From Emticicia agri (lineage in GTDB: Bacteria > Bacteroidota > Bacteroidia > Cytophagales > Spirosomataceae): a stretch of 64,000 bases of DNA. Made by a program: the position numbers and the translations under genes. The notes under the pieces were generated by a model. That model was not told where the DNA came from. It saw nothing but the letters and a program-made list of their open reading frames with translations, and did no database searches. The number at the start of each line of letters is the position of its first letter. Within the stretch, counting starts at the first letter, position 1. Below, one piece after another: positions 34,666 through 42,735 of the stretch. The stretch is from contig NZ_SEWF01000017.1 of NCBI RefSeq assembly GCF_004168285.1, positions 1-64,000 of the forward strand. Reading direction: 5' to 3'.

Positions 34666-35082
34666 ATGAACCCTATTTTCGACCATACCATCCTTAAATT
34701 GATACAGGTTGCCATCTCACTTTTTGCAGGCGTCCTCTTTCTACAATCTGGTTTTGATAAAGTGATTGATTTCAGCGGCAATAAATCTTATATACAAAAT
34801 GTATTTGCCAAGACATTTCTGAGCGGTGTTTCAACTGTCTTATTTATTGTCATCACTATTTTAGAAGTAGCAGCAGGTATTACCAGTTTTTTAGGCGGAG
34901 TTTACTATTTTGTAGAAGGGCAAGCCGATTTTGCTGTTTTAGGATTAGAGTTAGCGGCATTGGCTATCTTGTCCTTATTTACAGGACAACGCATTGCCAA
35001 AGATTATGCAGGAGCAGCTTCGTTGGTAAGTTATTTCTTACTGATGGCTTTTGGTCTTTATTTATATTCTTTGCAGGGTTAG
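34666..35082 (+). CDS. DoxX-family membrane protein
   Basis: A 138-residue inner-membrane protein with four helices (about 11-28, 50-72, 78-96 and 118-136). The start LIQVAISLFAGVLFLQSGFDKV resembles the DoxX/MauE four-helix family (compare F-x-x-G-x-x-K-x-x-D/N). Some family members work in quinone-linked or thiol-redox pathways, but the role here is open. The start was chosen from the promoter position. Confidence 0.75.
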   Translation: MNPIFDHTILKLIQVAISLFAGVLFLQSGFDKVIDFSGNKSYIQNVFAKTFLSGVSTVLFIVITILEVAAGITSFLGGVYYFVEGQADFAVLGLELAALAILSLFTGQRIAKDYAGAASLVSYFLLMAFGLYLYSLQG

Positions 35083-35123
35083 AGGACGACTTAAAAAATC
35101 GTGCGGGCGGCGTTCCGTATACA

Positions 35124-36914
35124 TTAAAACCATTCGCTTTGCATATCTATAGTTACCTGGTCGGCACTTAGTAGTCGTTTTATCAATGAATCTGCTTTTA
35201 CCAGTTCGTACTCATAAAAATAACGCATAGTCATAATTTTCCCTTGATAGAAATCACGGTCTGAGTCGTGTGCTTCATATAGATTTTGTTGAGCAATAAT
35301 GGCTTGTTTGAGCCATTTCCAGGCAATGGTAACAAGGCCGAATAGTTCTAAATACAGCGTAGCATCTGATAGGTATTTCTCTATTTCTCCTTTTTGAGCC
35401 AGACCTAATAAATGCCCTGTAACCTGTTGCGCTTTACCCAAAGTTTTTTGTAATTGTTCAGCCAAAGGTTTCAGTTCATCTATGGTAACTGCTTCTGCTA
35501 ATGTACGGGAAACTTCCTCAAAGAAAACCTGTGCGGCTTTGCCTTGCTGCATCGTAATTTTCCTACCCAACAGGTCAAGTCCATGAATACCCGTAGTACC
35601 CTCATGTATCGGGTGAATACGTGCTTCGCGGTAATATTGCTCTACAGGAAAATCTGTTGTATAGCCGGCTCCGCCTAAAATCTGAACGGCCGCACTTGTA
35701 GAAAGACAACACATTTCAGAGGGGTATGATTTAGCAATAGGAGTCAGTAAATCTAATAATAGTTGTGCTCTTTCTTTCGCTTCTCCTTCGGCTACGTGTG
35801 CCATATCTGCCAGTTTACTGCAATACATCAGTAAAGCAAATGCGCCTTCCGTAACCGCTTTCTGAAACAACAGCATCCGCTTCACATCTGCATGATTAAT
35901 GATACTGGTCTGGGGTTTGGCTGGGTCTTTTTCTGAAATCTTTCTGCCTTGCGGACGTTCCTTGGCATAAACTAAAGAAGCATGATAAGCTGCCGTACCT
36001 ATAGAAACCGCATTCAAGCCTACGCCTATGCGGGCTTCATTCATCATCTGAAACATATAGTTCAGCCCTTTGTGTGGCTCACCTACCAGATAGCCCTCAC
36101 AATTATCGTTTGAGCCCATCATTAAATGTGCAATAGGTGCTCCTTTATAGCCCATTTTATGATAAACGCCTGCCGTAACTACATCGTTGGCCATCAATTT
36201 ACCATCGGCGTCGGCTCTTTGCTGAGGTACTACAAATAAAGATATACCCTTTGCCCCCAACGGTGCTCCTTTGATTTTGGCTAACATCAGATGCACTACA
36301 TTATCGCAGACATCATGGTCTCCACACGAAATAAATATTTTTTGTCCTTTAATCTTATAAACGCCATCCTGGTCAGTAGGCTCTGCTAAAGTAGTGATGT
36401 CAGATAATGAACTTCCGGCATTAGGTTCGGTCAGCGCCATAGTACCTTGCCACTCGCCGGAGTACATTTTAGGGGTGAAAGTATCTATCAGAGCCTGTGA
36501 ACCAAAACTGCGAATCAGATTAGCTGCTCCGGTAGTCAGAAAAGGAAAAACACTTGCCGAATAATTGGCTGTTTGAAAGATAAAGCCTGCGGCATTGAGT
36601 ATAGTTACCGGCAATTGTTGCCCACCTTCTTCATACGAAAACCCTGCGTTTATCCAGCCGTCCTGTCCGAATTGCTTAACAATAGGCTTCATACCCGGAT
36701 GCACCCTTATCTTACCAGCTATCAGTTGTGGCTCTTTTCTGTCCATTTCTGTCAGGAGCGGATATAACATTTTTTCGGCTATCTGCTGGGCAGCATCCAG
36801 AACCATATCGAACGATTCACGGTTATGATCCTGAAAGTAAGGATACTGGGTAAGTGCTTCGCTATCAAGCACTTCGTATAGATTAAACTGAATATCACGC
36901 TTTGAAAAAAACAT
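35124..36914 (-). CDS. Acyl-CoA dehydrogenase
   Basis: A 596-residue FAD enzyme of the long acyl-CoA dehydrogenase class, which introduces the first double bond of beta-oxidation. Seen are MALTEPNAGSSLSDITT (FAD/substrate loop), QKIFISCGDHD, the domain boundary GYLVGEPHKGLNYMFQMMNEARI, QILGGAGYTTDFPVEQYYREARI and a C-terminal four-helix extension (about 460-596) typical of the ~600-residue class. The catalytic Glu probably lies in IHEGTTGIHGLDLLGRK. Eight bases separate it from rnr upstream, so they are co-transcribed. Confidence 0.92.
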   Translation of the reverse strand: MFFSKRDIQFNLYEVLDSEALTQYPYFQDHNRESFDMVLDAAQQIAEKMLYPLLTEMDRKEPQLIAGKIRVHPGMKPIVKQFGQDGWINAGFSYEEGGQQLPVTILNAAGFIFQTANYSASVFPFLTTGAANLIRSFGSQALIDTFTPKMYSGEWQGTMALTEPNAGSSLSDITTLAEPTDQDGVYKIKGQKIFISCGDHDVCDNVVHLMLAKIKGAPLGAKGISLFVVPQQRADADGKLMANDVVTAGVYHKMGYKGAPIAHLMMGSNDNCEGYLVGEPHKGLNYMFQMMNEARIGVGLNAVSIGTAAYHASLVYAKERPQGRKISEKDPAKPQTSIINHADVKRMLLFQKAVTEGAFALLMYCSKLADMAHVAEGEAKERAQLLLDLLTPIAKSYPSEMCCLSTSAAVQILGGAGYTTDFPVEQYYREARIHPIHEGTTGIHGLDLLGRKITMQQGKAAQVFFEEVSRTLAEAVTIDELKPLAEQLQKTLGKAQQVTGHLLGLAQKGEIEKYLSDATLYLELFGLVTIAWKWLKQAIIAQQNLYEAHDSDRDFYQGKIMTMRYFYEYELVKADSLIKRLLSADQVTIDMQSEWF

Positions 36915-36922
36915 ATTTGCTT

Positions 36923-39274
36923 TTATCTTCTTCTTCTTTTGCCTTTATCTTTGTTAGCGCTGCTTTTGTCTGAACTTCTTTTTGCACCGCCTCTGCCTGA
37001 ATCACTTCTTCTTGATGAACCACCTCTTCCGTCCCGTCCTCTACTTTTATTGGCTGTGCCTGACGATGCTCTAAAGGCTTTTCCGCTTACGCTTACTAAC
37101 TCTAAATCCATGCTCCGGCGTTCTAAATCGGTAGTTTTCACACGTACTTTTACGGCTTCGCCAAAAGTAATGATTCGTCCGGTGCGTTTACCTACCAGAC
37201 GGAAATTCTCTTTATCTAGTTCATAAAAATCGTCGTTCAAATCTGCCAGACGTACCATGCCCTCACAATTGGTAGAAGTAATTTCAACAAAAATTCCGAA
37301 GTCAGTTACACCTGTTACTACGCCATCAAAAATAGTACTATGGTCTTGCATACTCATAAACTCGACCTGCTTATATTTAATAGAAGCACGCTCGGCTTCG
37401 GCAGCTAATTTTTCCCGGTCTGACGAATGCTTTGACTTCTTTTCGTATTCTTCCAGGCTTGGTGCTTTTTTCTTATCCAAATAATTCTGCAATAGTCTGT
37501 GTGCCATCATGTCGGGGTAACGACGAATGGGTGAAGTAAAATGGCTGTAATGCTCAAAAGCTAAACCGAAGTGACCTAATGGTTCAGTGGTGTAACGGGC
37601 TTTAGACATGGTTCTTACTGCCAGTTGTTCCAATACGTTCTGCACGCCTGTTCCTTCTACTTCCTCCATCATTTTATTCATGGTAGTTGATAGACCCTTC
37701 TCCGAATCAGTTCTGATGGTAAACCCTAAACGGGCAGCAAAATTGGCAAAGTTCAAGAGTTTCTCAGGGTTTGGCGGTTCGTGGGTTCGATAGACCATCG
37801 TATTGCCACTCTCCTGCTCTTCGCCCTCTTTAGTTTTCTTTTTACCTAAGTTAAAGACAAATTCAGCTACTTTTTTATTAGCCAATAGCATAAACTCTTC
37901 TATCAGCTTATGTGAGTCTTTACGTATTTTCAGCACTACTCCTAATGGTTTTCCATCAGTATCCAATTTGAATTTTACTTCATTGGTTTCAAAATTAATA
38001 GCGCCTTTCTTAAAACGTTCTTTTTTCAGGATTTTTGCCAGATGATTGAGTGTATGCAGTGGTTTAAGATATTTGAGTGCTACTTCATCAACTACTATCT
38101 GTCCTTCTTCTATTTCTAAAATCTCCTGCGCTTCTTCATAGGTAAATCTTTTATCTGAATGGATAATCGTCCGACCAAACCACTCACCTGCTACACGCCC
38201 ATCGTGGGTCATTTCAAAAACAGCCGAAAACGTCAGTTTATCCTCATTCGGACGAAGCGAGCAAAGATTATTAGATAATTTCTCCGGCAACATCGGAATA
38301 GTTCTATCAACCAGATAAACCGATGTGGCACGGTTTAATGCCTCCTCTTCTAACCTTGTCCCAGGTCTTACATAATGTGTTACATCCGCAATATGCACGC
38401 CTACTTCGTAATTGCCGTTTTCTAACTCACGGAAACTCAAGGCATCATCAAAATCTTTGGCATCATGCGGGTCAATCGTGCAGGTAAGAATATCTCTGAA
38501 ATCTCTTCTTTTTTGAATCTCTGCCTCGTCAATAACTTCCGAAATGGCCTCTGCTTCTTCCTCTAACTCTTTCGGGAATTTATTAGGCAAGCCAAATTCA
38601 GCTAAAATAGCGTGCATTTCAGCATTATTTTCACCTGCTTTTCCCAAGATTTCAATTATTTCACCAACAGCTTGTTGCGTATTAGTAGGATAAGCATTGA
38701 TTTTTACAATAACAAGATCGTTTTTAGTAGCTCCGTTGATTTTATCTTTAGGAATAAAAATATCTTCATGCAGACTTTTATGATCGGGTTTTACTAAGGC
38801 ATAATTACCAAATACCTGTACTTTACCTACTACTTCACTTCTACCTCTCTCTAAGATTTCTATTACTTTTCCTTCCGGGTTATCGCCCTTCCGGTAAAAT
38901 TCTCCGAATGTTGCTACTTTTACTAAGTCGCCTTCTATTGCACCGTTCAAATCATCAGCACTTACCCAGATGTCGGGCTTGCCTTCTTCATGTCTGATAA
39001 ACCCGAAACGTGCATTCACATGGTCGAGACGACCGATGACTGCATTGGCTTCGGCATCTACTGTATATTTTCCTTTATCTACCTGATATATTTTCCCTTC
39101 CTGCAACAAGTCTTCTATCACCATACCAAAGAGCATTTTTTCCTGCTTATTATGTACATCATAGTGTTGATAAAGGTCCTGCAGTGTATAAGGTTGTGTG
39201 GTATTGACCGACAAAAAAGCTAAAATTTCTGCCTTTTGCTGGTCATAATATGATTGATGTTTATTTTTTGCCAT
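36923..39274 (-). CDS. rnr: Ribonuclease R
   Basis: A 783-residue 3'-5' exoribonuclease that degrades structured RNA and works with SmpB-tmRNA in quality control; smpB lies nearby at 41432. Domains in order: N-terminal HTH (about 10-60), two cold-shock domains, the RNB catalytic domain with DAKDFDDALSF near 280, an S1 domain (GVVTGVTDFGIFVEI, about 640-720) and a Lys/Arg/Ser/Gly-rich tail (about 740-783) as in other RNase R proteins. The length is normal. Confidence 0.96.
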   Translation of the reverse strand: MAKNKHQSYYDQQKAEILAFLSVNTTQPYTLQDLYQHYDVHNKQEKMLFGMVIEDLLQEGKIYQVDKGKYTVDAEANAVIGRLDHVNARFGFIRHEEGKPDIWVSADDLNGAIEGDLVKVATFGEFYRKGDNPEGKVIEILERGRSEVVGKVQVFGNYALVKPDHKSLHEDIFIPKDKINGATKNDLVIVKINAYPTNTQQAVGEIIEILGKAGENNAEMHAILAEFGLPNKFPKELEEEAEAISEVIDEAEIQKRRDFRDILTCTIDPHDAKDFDDALSFRELENGNYEVGVHIADVTHYVRPGTRLEEEALNRATSVYLVDRTIPMLPEKLSNNLCSLRPNEDKLTFSAVFEMTHDGRVAGEWFGRTIIHSDKRFTYEEAQEILEIEEGQIVVDEVALKYLKPLHTLNHLAKILKKERFKKGAINFETNEVKFKLDTDGKPLGVVLKIRKDSHKLIEEFMLLANKKVAEFVFNLGKKKTKEGEEQESGNTMVYRTHEPPNPEKLLNFANFAARLGFTIRTDSEKGLSTTMNKMMEEVEGTGVQNVLEQLAVRTMSKARYTTEPLGHFGLAFEHYSHFTSPIRRYPDMMAHRLLQNYLDKKKAPSLEEYEKKSKHSSDREKLAAEAERASIKYKQVEFMSMQDHSTIFDGVVTGVTDFGIFVEITSTNCEGMVRLADLNDDFYELDKENFRLVGKRTGRIITFGEAVKVRVKTTDLERRSMDLELVSVSGKAFRASSGTANKSRGRDGRGGSSRRSDSGRGGAKRSSDKSSANKDKGKRRRR

Positions 39275-39284
39275 TTTGTTGTGT

Positions 39285-39307
39285 GGCGAACCCGCTTGTA
39301 GTTCGCC
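39285..39307. repeat. Small hairpin between hflX and rnr
   Basis: GGCGAAC (39285-39291) and GTTCGCC (39301-39307) form a 7-bp stem with a nine-base loop. There is no T run, so a weak terminator or processing site at most. It lies about 60 bases after the hflX stop. Confidence 0.45.
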
Positions 39308-39369
39308 TTATTATTTAATTTTTTAGTTTGGTTGAATAGTGTTACTACAATTGTGTGTTAATCATTCAA

Positions 39370-40626
39370 TTATTGCCATTCATACAATGGATTCAAAGAA
39401 GGATCCCAGTTCGGATAAATCTTGAAATGTTTTTCCTGAACTTTATCTAATAAAATATCACGCAACTCGCTGATATTTTCTTTGTGTTCAGCCGAAATGA
39501 ATACTACATTCTCTGTATTTTTGGTCAGATAGCTTCTTTTCAGTTTTTCCAGATTACGTTTCAAATCCTCTTCTGTTACAGTTTCAAGGTGTTCGTCCAG
39601 ATTCTCTTCTGTCTCGGGTTTAAAGAGGTCTAATTTATTAAACACCAGAACAGTCGGTTTCTCAGCCGCACCAATTTCTGCCAGTGTTGAATTCACTACT
39701 TCAATCTGCTCTTCAAAAGCCGGGTGAGAAATATCTACCACATGAATTAATACATCTGCTTCCCGAATCTCGTCGAGGGTCGATTTAAAAGATTCAATTA
39801 AAGAGGTAGGCAATTTTCTGATAAACCCGACAGTATCTGTTAAGAGAAAAGGGATATTTCCTAATACTACTTTTCTGACAGTAGAGTCAATGGTGGCAAA
39901 TAACTTATTCTCAGCAAATACCTCAGTTTTTGACAGACGACGCATCAGCGTTGATTTACCTACGCTGGTATAACCCACCAGAGCCACACGTACCAGTCGG
40001 CTACGTTCTTTGCGGCGGGTAGCACTTTGTTTATCTATCTTGTCTAATTTATCTTTCAAAAAAGCAATTCTGTCCTGCACAATCCGTTTATCCGTTTCCA
40101 ACTCCTTTTCTCCCGGGCCGCGCATACCAATACCCCCCTTCTGGCGGCTCAAGTGAGTCCACATACGGGTTAATCGTGGTAATAAATACTGATATTGTGC
40201 TAACTCTACCTGTCGTTTGGCCTGGTCGGTTCTGGCACGTTGAGAGAATATATTTAAAATCAACAAGCTTCTGTCTAAAATCTTTATATCCTTAAATGCC
40301 GCCTCTAAGTTACGTACCTGAGCAGGCGTCAGGTCATCGTCGAAAATAATCGTATCAACAGGGTTATCGGTAATCCATGTTTCTATTTCTTCTAATTTAC
40401 CTTTGCCTACAAACGTTTTCTGGTCGGCTCTTTCCAGTCTCTGCACAAATGTTTTTTTAGTAACAACTCCGGCTGTAGTAGCCAGAAAATCTAATTCGTT
40501 GAGGTAGTCATGCGTACGCTCAGCGTTTTGTTTCTGCGTAATCAGACCAACCAATACGGCGGTTTCCTGATGTTTAGCAGTAGAAAAAATGGGTGAATTA
40601 AGCAATTTTAAAAAATTTTGTTCCAA
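39370..40626 (-). CDS. hflX: Ribosome-associated GTPase HflX
   Basis: A 418-residue GTPase that splits stalled or stressed ribosomes. The N-terminal HflX domain (about 25-195, VGLITQKQNAERTHDYL, FVGKGKLEEI, DRSLLILNIFSQRA, GPGEKELETDKR) precedes the G domain with G1 GYTSVGKST at 218-226, G3 DTVGF near 263 and G4 NKLD near 330. A short C-terminal part follows. Near rnr and smpB it forms a group of ribosome-rescue genes. Confidence 0.95.
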   Translation of the reverse strand: MEQNFLKLLNSPIFSTAKHQETAVLVGLITQKQNAERTHDYLNELDFLATTAGVVTKKTFVQRLERADQKTFVGKGKLEEIETWITDNPVDTIIFDDDLTPAQVRNLEAAFKDIKILDRSLLILNIFSQRARTDQAKRQVELAQYQYLLPRLTRMWTHLSRQKGGIGMRGPGEKELETDKRIVQDRIAFLKDKLDKIDKQSATRRKERSRLVRVALVGYTSVGKSTLMRRLSKTEVFAENKLFATIDSTVRKVVLGNIPFLLTDTVGFIRKLPTSLIESFKSTLDEIREADVLIHVVDISHPAFEEQIEVVNSTLAEIGAAEKPTVLVFNKLDLFKPETEENLDEHLETVTEEDLKRNLEKLKRSYLTKNTENVVFISAEHKENISELRDILLDKVQEKHFKIYPNWDPSLNPLYEWQ

Positions 40627-41201
40627 ATAAAATAACTACTAAACTCTGTGAAAAGTTTCTGCACTCAATTACACATTCTGAGCAGATTGTATTCATAGAG
40701 GTGCTTACCAAAAGCAGTATAGAAAAGCCAGGTACGGAGAAGAGAAAAGCCATTGTTTTTCTGTACACTTTTTTTCCTACCCAAAAAACTATGGTCTTTT
40801 TTGGCAAGAATATAAATATAACAAAAAAAAATAAAAAAATTACATTTTTTTTTGAATAAATTTACGCCCAATAAAAAATGCCCATAGAAAAGAAAAAAAA
40901 TAAATAATTTACTGACTATCAATTATTTACACTTTAACGTATCCTTTTGATAAATAAACCAGGGAACTTGGCACAGTTTTAGAGTGTTAAATTCAGCGAT
41001 ATTAAAATATGCAAAAACAGGTAGAATAACTTGTTTTTGCAAGAAAAATCTCAATTTAATTGCGTTTTCATGTTTTATATCATAAATTGCGCTACTTAAC
41101 AGTAATACACGCAAAATTTGAATAGAGATACACAATTTGAGGAAGTAAGTGCATGAAATGAGGGTCGGTTTTGTATCAAAAATTATTCAGATTTGCATCG
41201 G
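40627..41201. other. Very AT-rich gap without a supported gene
   Basis: Long A and T runs (for example near 40822-40862) dominate. Several hydrophobic minus-strand frames (40665-40922, 40923-41135) lack a start context, overlap each other and look like consequences of composition. The hflX promoter must lie at the left end. No palindrome or RNA feature is evident before about 41160. Confidence 0.4.
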
Positions 41202-41326
41202 GGTGTTTCAATAATGTTTGAAAAACCTCACTTGGAATCGAATCCAGATAGAGCTTATACATGGATTATTAGGAAAGCACGTAAGTCGGAATCCCTGTCA
41301 CTATTTTTGAGGCAGGGATTTTTTTT
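41202..41326 (+). ncRNA. Possible small structured RNA before smpB
   Basis: A weak -7 element CAGATTTG (41188-41195) would start an RNA near 41202. It ends at a strong terminator, AATCCCTG (41290-41297) pairing with CAGGGATT (41313-41320) plus a T run. Inside, GTGTTTC-AATAAT near 41204-41216 can pair with ATTATTAGGAAAGCAC near 41265-41280, enclosing a ~48-base loop; the result is an extended interrupted hairpin. A 6S-like RNA or another small RNA is possible. A short frame (41214 onward) runs through the terminator and is unlikely to be real. Confidence 0.35.
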
Positions 41327-41339
41327 ATGCTTAACTTTG
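41306..41339 (+). promoter_or_regulatory. Promoter of smpB
   Basis: TTTG (41306-41309), 22 bases, TAACTTTG (41332-41339). The -33 element lies in the loop of the preceding terminator, so the two signals share DNA. Predicted start near 41345, an 87-base leader. Confidence 0.5.
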
Positions 41340-41431
41340 TATTATCCTTTAAGACAAACCGCTTGGCTTTTAGCGCATTTGTTGAATTATTAAGCGTATA
41401 GTCTATTTATTCTATACAACAGTATATACCT

Positions 41432-41887
41432 ATGAAAGAGAAAATTGCAAAAAAGATTGATGTATTTAACAAGAAGGCAGGATTTGAGTATTTCTTCTTA
41501 GAGAAGTATGATGCAGGAATGGTATTGACAGGAACAGAAATCAAGTCGATACGCATGAATAAGTTTAATATGACTGACGCCTATTGTTTTTTTATTGATG
41601 GTGAATTGTTTGTCAAAAATCTGAATATATCTAAGTACGACCAGGGAACGCATTATAATCATGACCCCTTGCGTGACAGAAAGCTTTTGTTGAAAAAAAG
41701 AGAATTGAAGCGACTGGATAATAAACTCACTGACCAGGGTCTGACCATTGTACCTACACGTTTGTTTATTAATGATAGTGGATTGGCTAAATTAGAAATA
41801 GCACTGGCAAAAGGTAAAAAACTCTATGATAAACGTGAGACCATTAAGGAAAGAGATGTATCCCGTGAACGTATGCGAGACGAATAA
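41432..41887 (+). CDS. smpB: SsrA-binding protein SmpB
   Basis: A 151-residue protein that brings tmRNA to stalled ribosomes for trans-translation. FNKKAGFEYFFLEKYDAGMVL, LTGTEIKSIR, DAYCFFIDGELFVKNLNIS and the C-terminal tail KGKKLYDKRETIKERD, which contacts the decoding centre, are all family-typical. The length is normal. The tmRNA gene (ssrA) is not found here; the candidate RNA upstream is far too short. Confidence 0.97.
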   Translation: MKEKIAKKIDVFNKKAGFEYFFLEKYDAGMVLTGTEIKSIRMNKFNMTDAYCFFIDGELFVKNLNISKYDQGTHYNHDPLRDRKLLLKKRELKRLDNKLTDQGLTIVPTRLFINDSGLAKLEIALAKGKKLYDKRETIKERDVSRERMRDE

Positions 41888-41931
41888 CAGACAGCTAACC
41901 ATTAGTATTAACCACAAAACTGACCAAACGA

Positions 41932-42735
41932 ATGCGCCCTAACCGATTGAAACAACTCTGGAAAGAAGATAAAACTGTAGTAAATGCCTGGGTTACGATT
42001 CCTTCTTCATGGACTGCCGAAGTAGTAGCACATTCGGGCTTTGATGCCATGACGATTGATGCCCAGCATGGATTAGCCAGCGACCATATGACAATTCTGA
42101 ACATGTTTCAGGCTATCTCTACTACAGATACCGTTCCGTTGGTACGGGTTCAATGGAATGAGCCTGCTTCGCATATGAAAATGTTAGATATGGGAGCCTA
42201 TGGAATTATATGCCCCATGATTAATACCCGTGAAGAATCAGAAAGTTTTGTAGGCGCTTGCAGATACGTACCCGATGGGTATAGAAGTTTTGGGCCTGTA
42301 AGAGCAAGTGTCTATGGCGGTGAAGGATATTTTGAGAAATCGACTGAAGAAATTGTAACAATGTCGATGATTGAAACGGCTGAAGCCTTAAAAAATGTAG
42401 AGGATATTGCCCTGACGCCTACCATGACCGGGCTTTATATAGGCCCCTGGGATTTGAGCATCTCTATGAGACGCCCCCGTCAAGGTGATTTTGATGATGT
42501 TGAACTCTTAAAAGCTTTTGACAAAGTATTAAACGCCTGTGCGAAAAACAACCTCATTGCCGGCATACAATGTCCCTCTCCGGAAGTGGCTATCAGAATG
42601 TCAGAAATGGGATTCAGGTTTGTAACAGCCGCCAACGATACTACTTTGCTTAAACAGGGGGCTGTTGATACCATAAAGAGGTTTCATCACAAACCTACTG
42701 ACGAACCTAAGAATGTAGATAATCCTTATGCTTAG
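41932..42735 (+). CDS. HpcH/HpaI family aldolase
   Basis: A 267-residue class II (metal-dependent) aldolase of the phosphoenolpyruvate-fold family, acting on 2-keto acids such as 4-hydroxy-2-oxoheptanedioate or 2-keto-3-deoxy sugars. Catalytic features: His in DAQHG near residue 46, Arg in VRVQWNEP near 75, the metal-ligand region, and YIGPWDLS near 172. The long ASVYGGEGYF insert is common in environmental homologues. It follows smpB by 44 bases. Its stop codon overlaps the stop of the convergent penicillin acylase gene. Confidence 0.88.
   Translation: MRPNRLKQLWKEDKTVVNAWVTIPSSWTAEVVAHSGFDAMTIDAQHGLASDHMTILNMFQAISTTDTVPLVRVQWNEPASHMKMLDMGAYGIICPMINTREESESFVGACRYVPDGYRSFGPVRASVYGGEGYFEKSTEEIVTMSMIETAEALKNVEDIALTPTMTGLYIGPWDLSISMRRPRQGDFDDVELLKAFDKVLNACAKNNLIAGIQCPSPEVAIRMSEMGFRFVTAANDTTLLKQGAVDTIKRFHHKPTDEPKNVDNPYA

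Noticed and set aside
40665-41135. Hydrophobic minus-strand frames in the gap after hflX
   Set aside because: They overlap each other, follow AT-rich composition and have no start signals or family resemblance.
41193-41393. Plus-strand frame before smpB
   Set aside because: It reads straight through a strong terminator and the smpB promoter and shows no domain.
41160-41431. tmRNA gene next to smpB
   Set aside because: The segment is far too short, and no tRNA-Ala-like ends or tag-peptide frame are visible.
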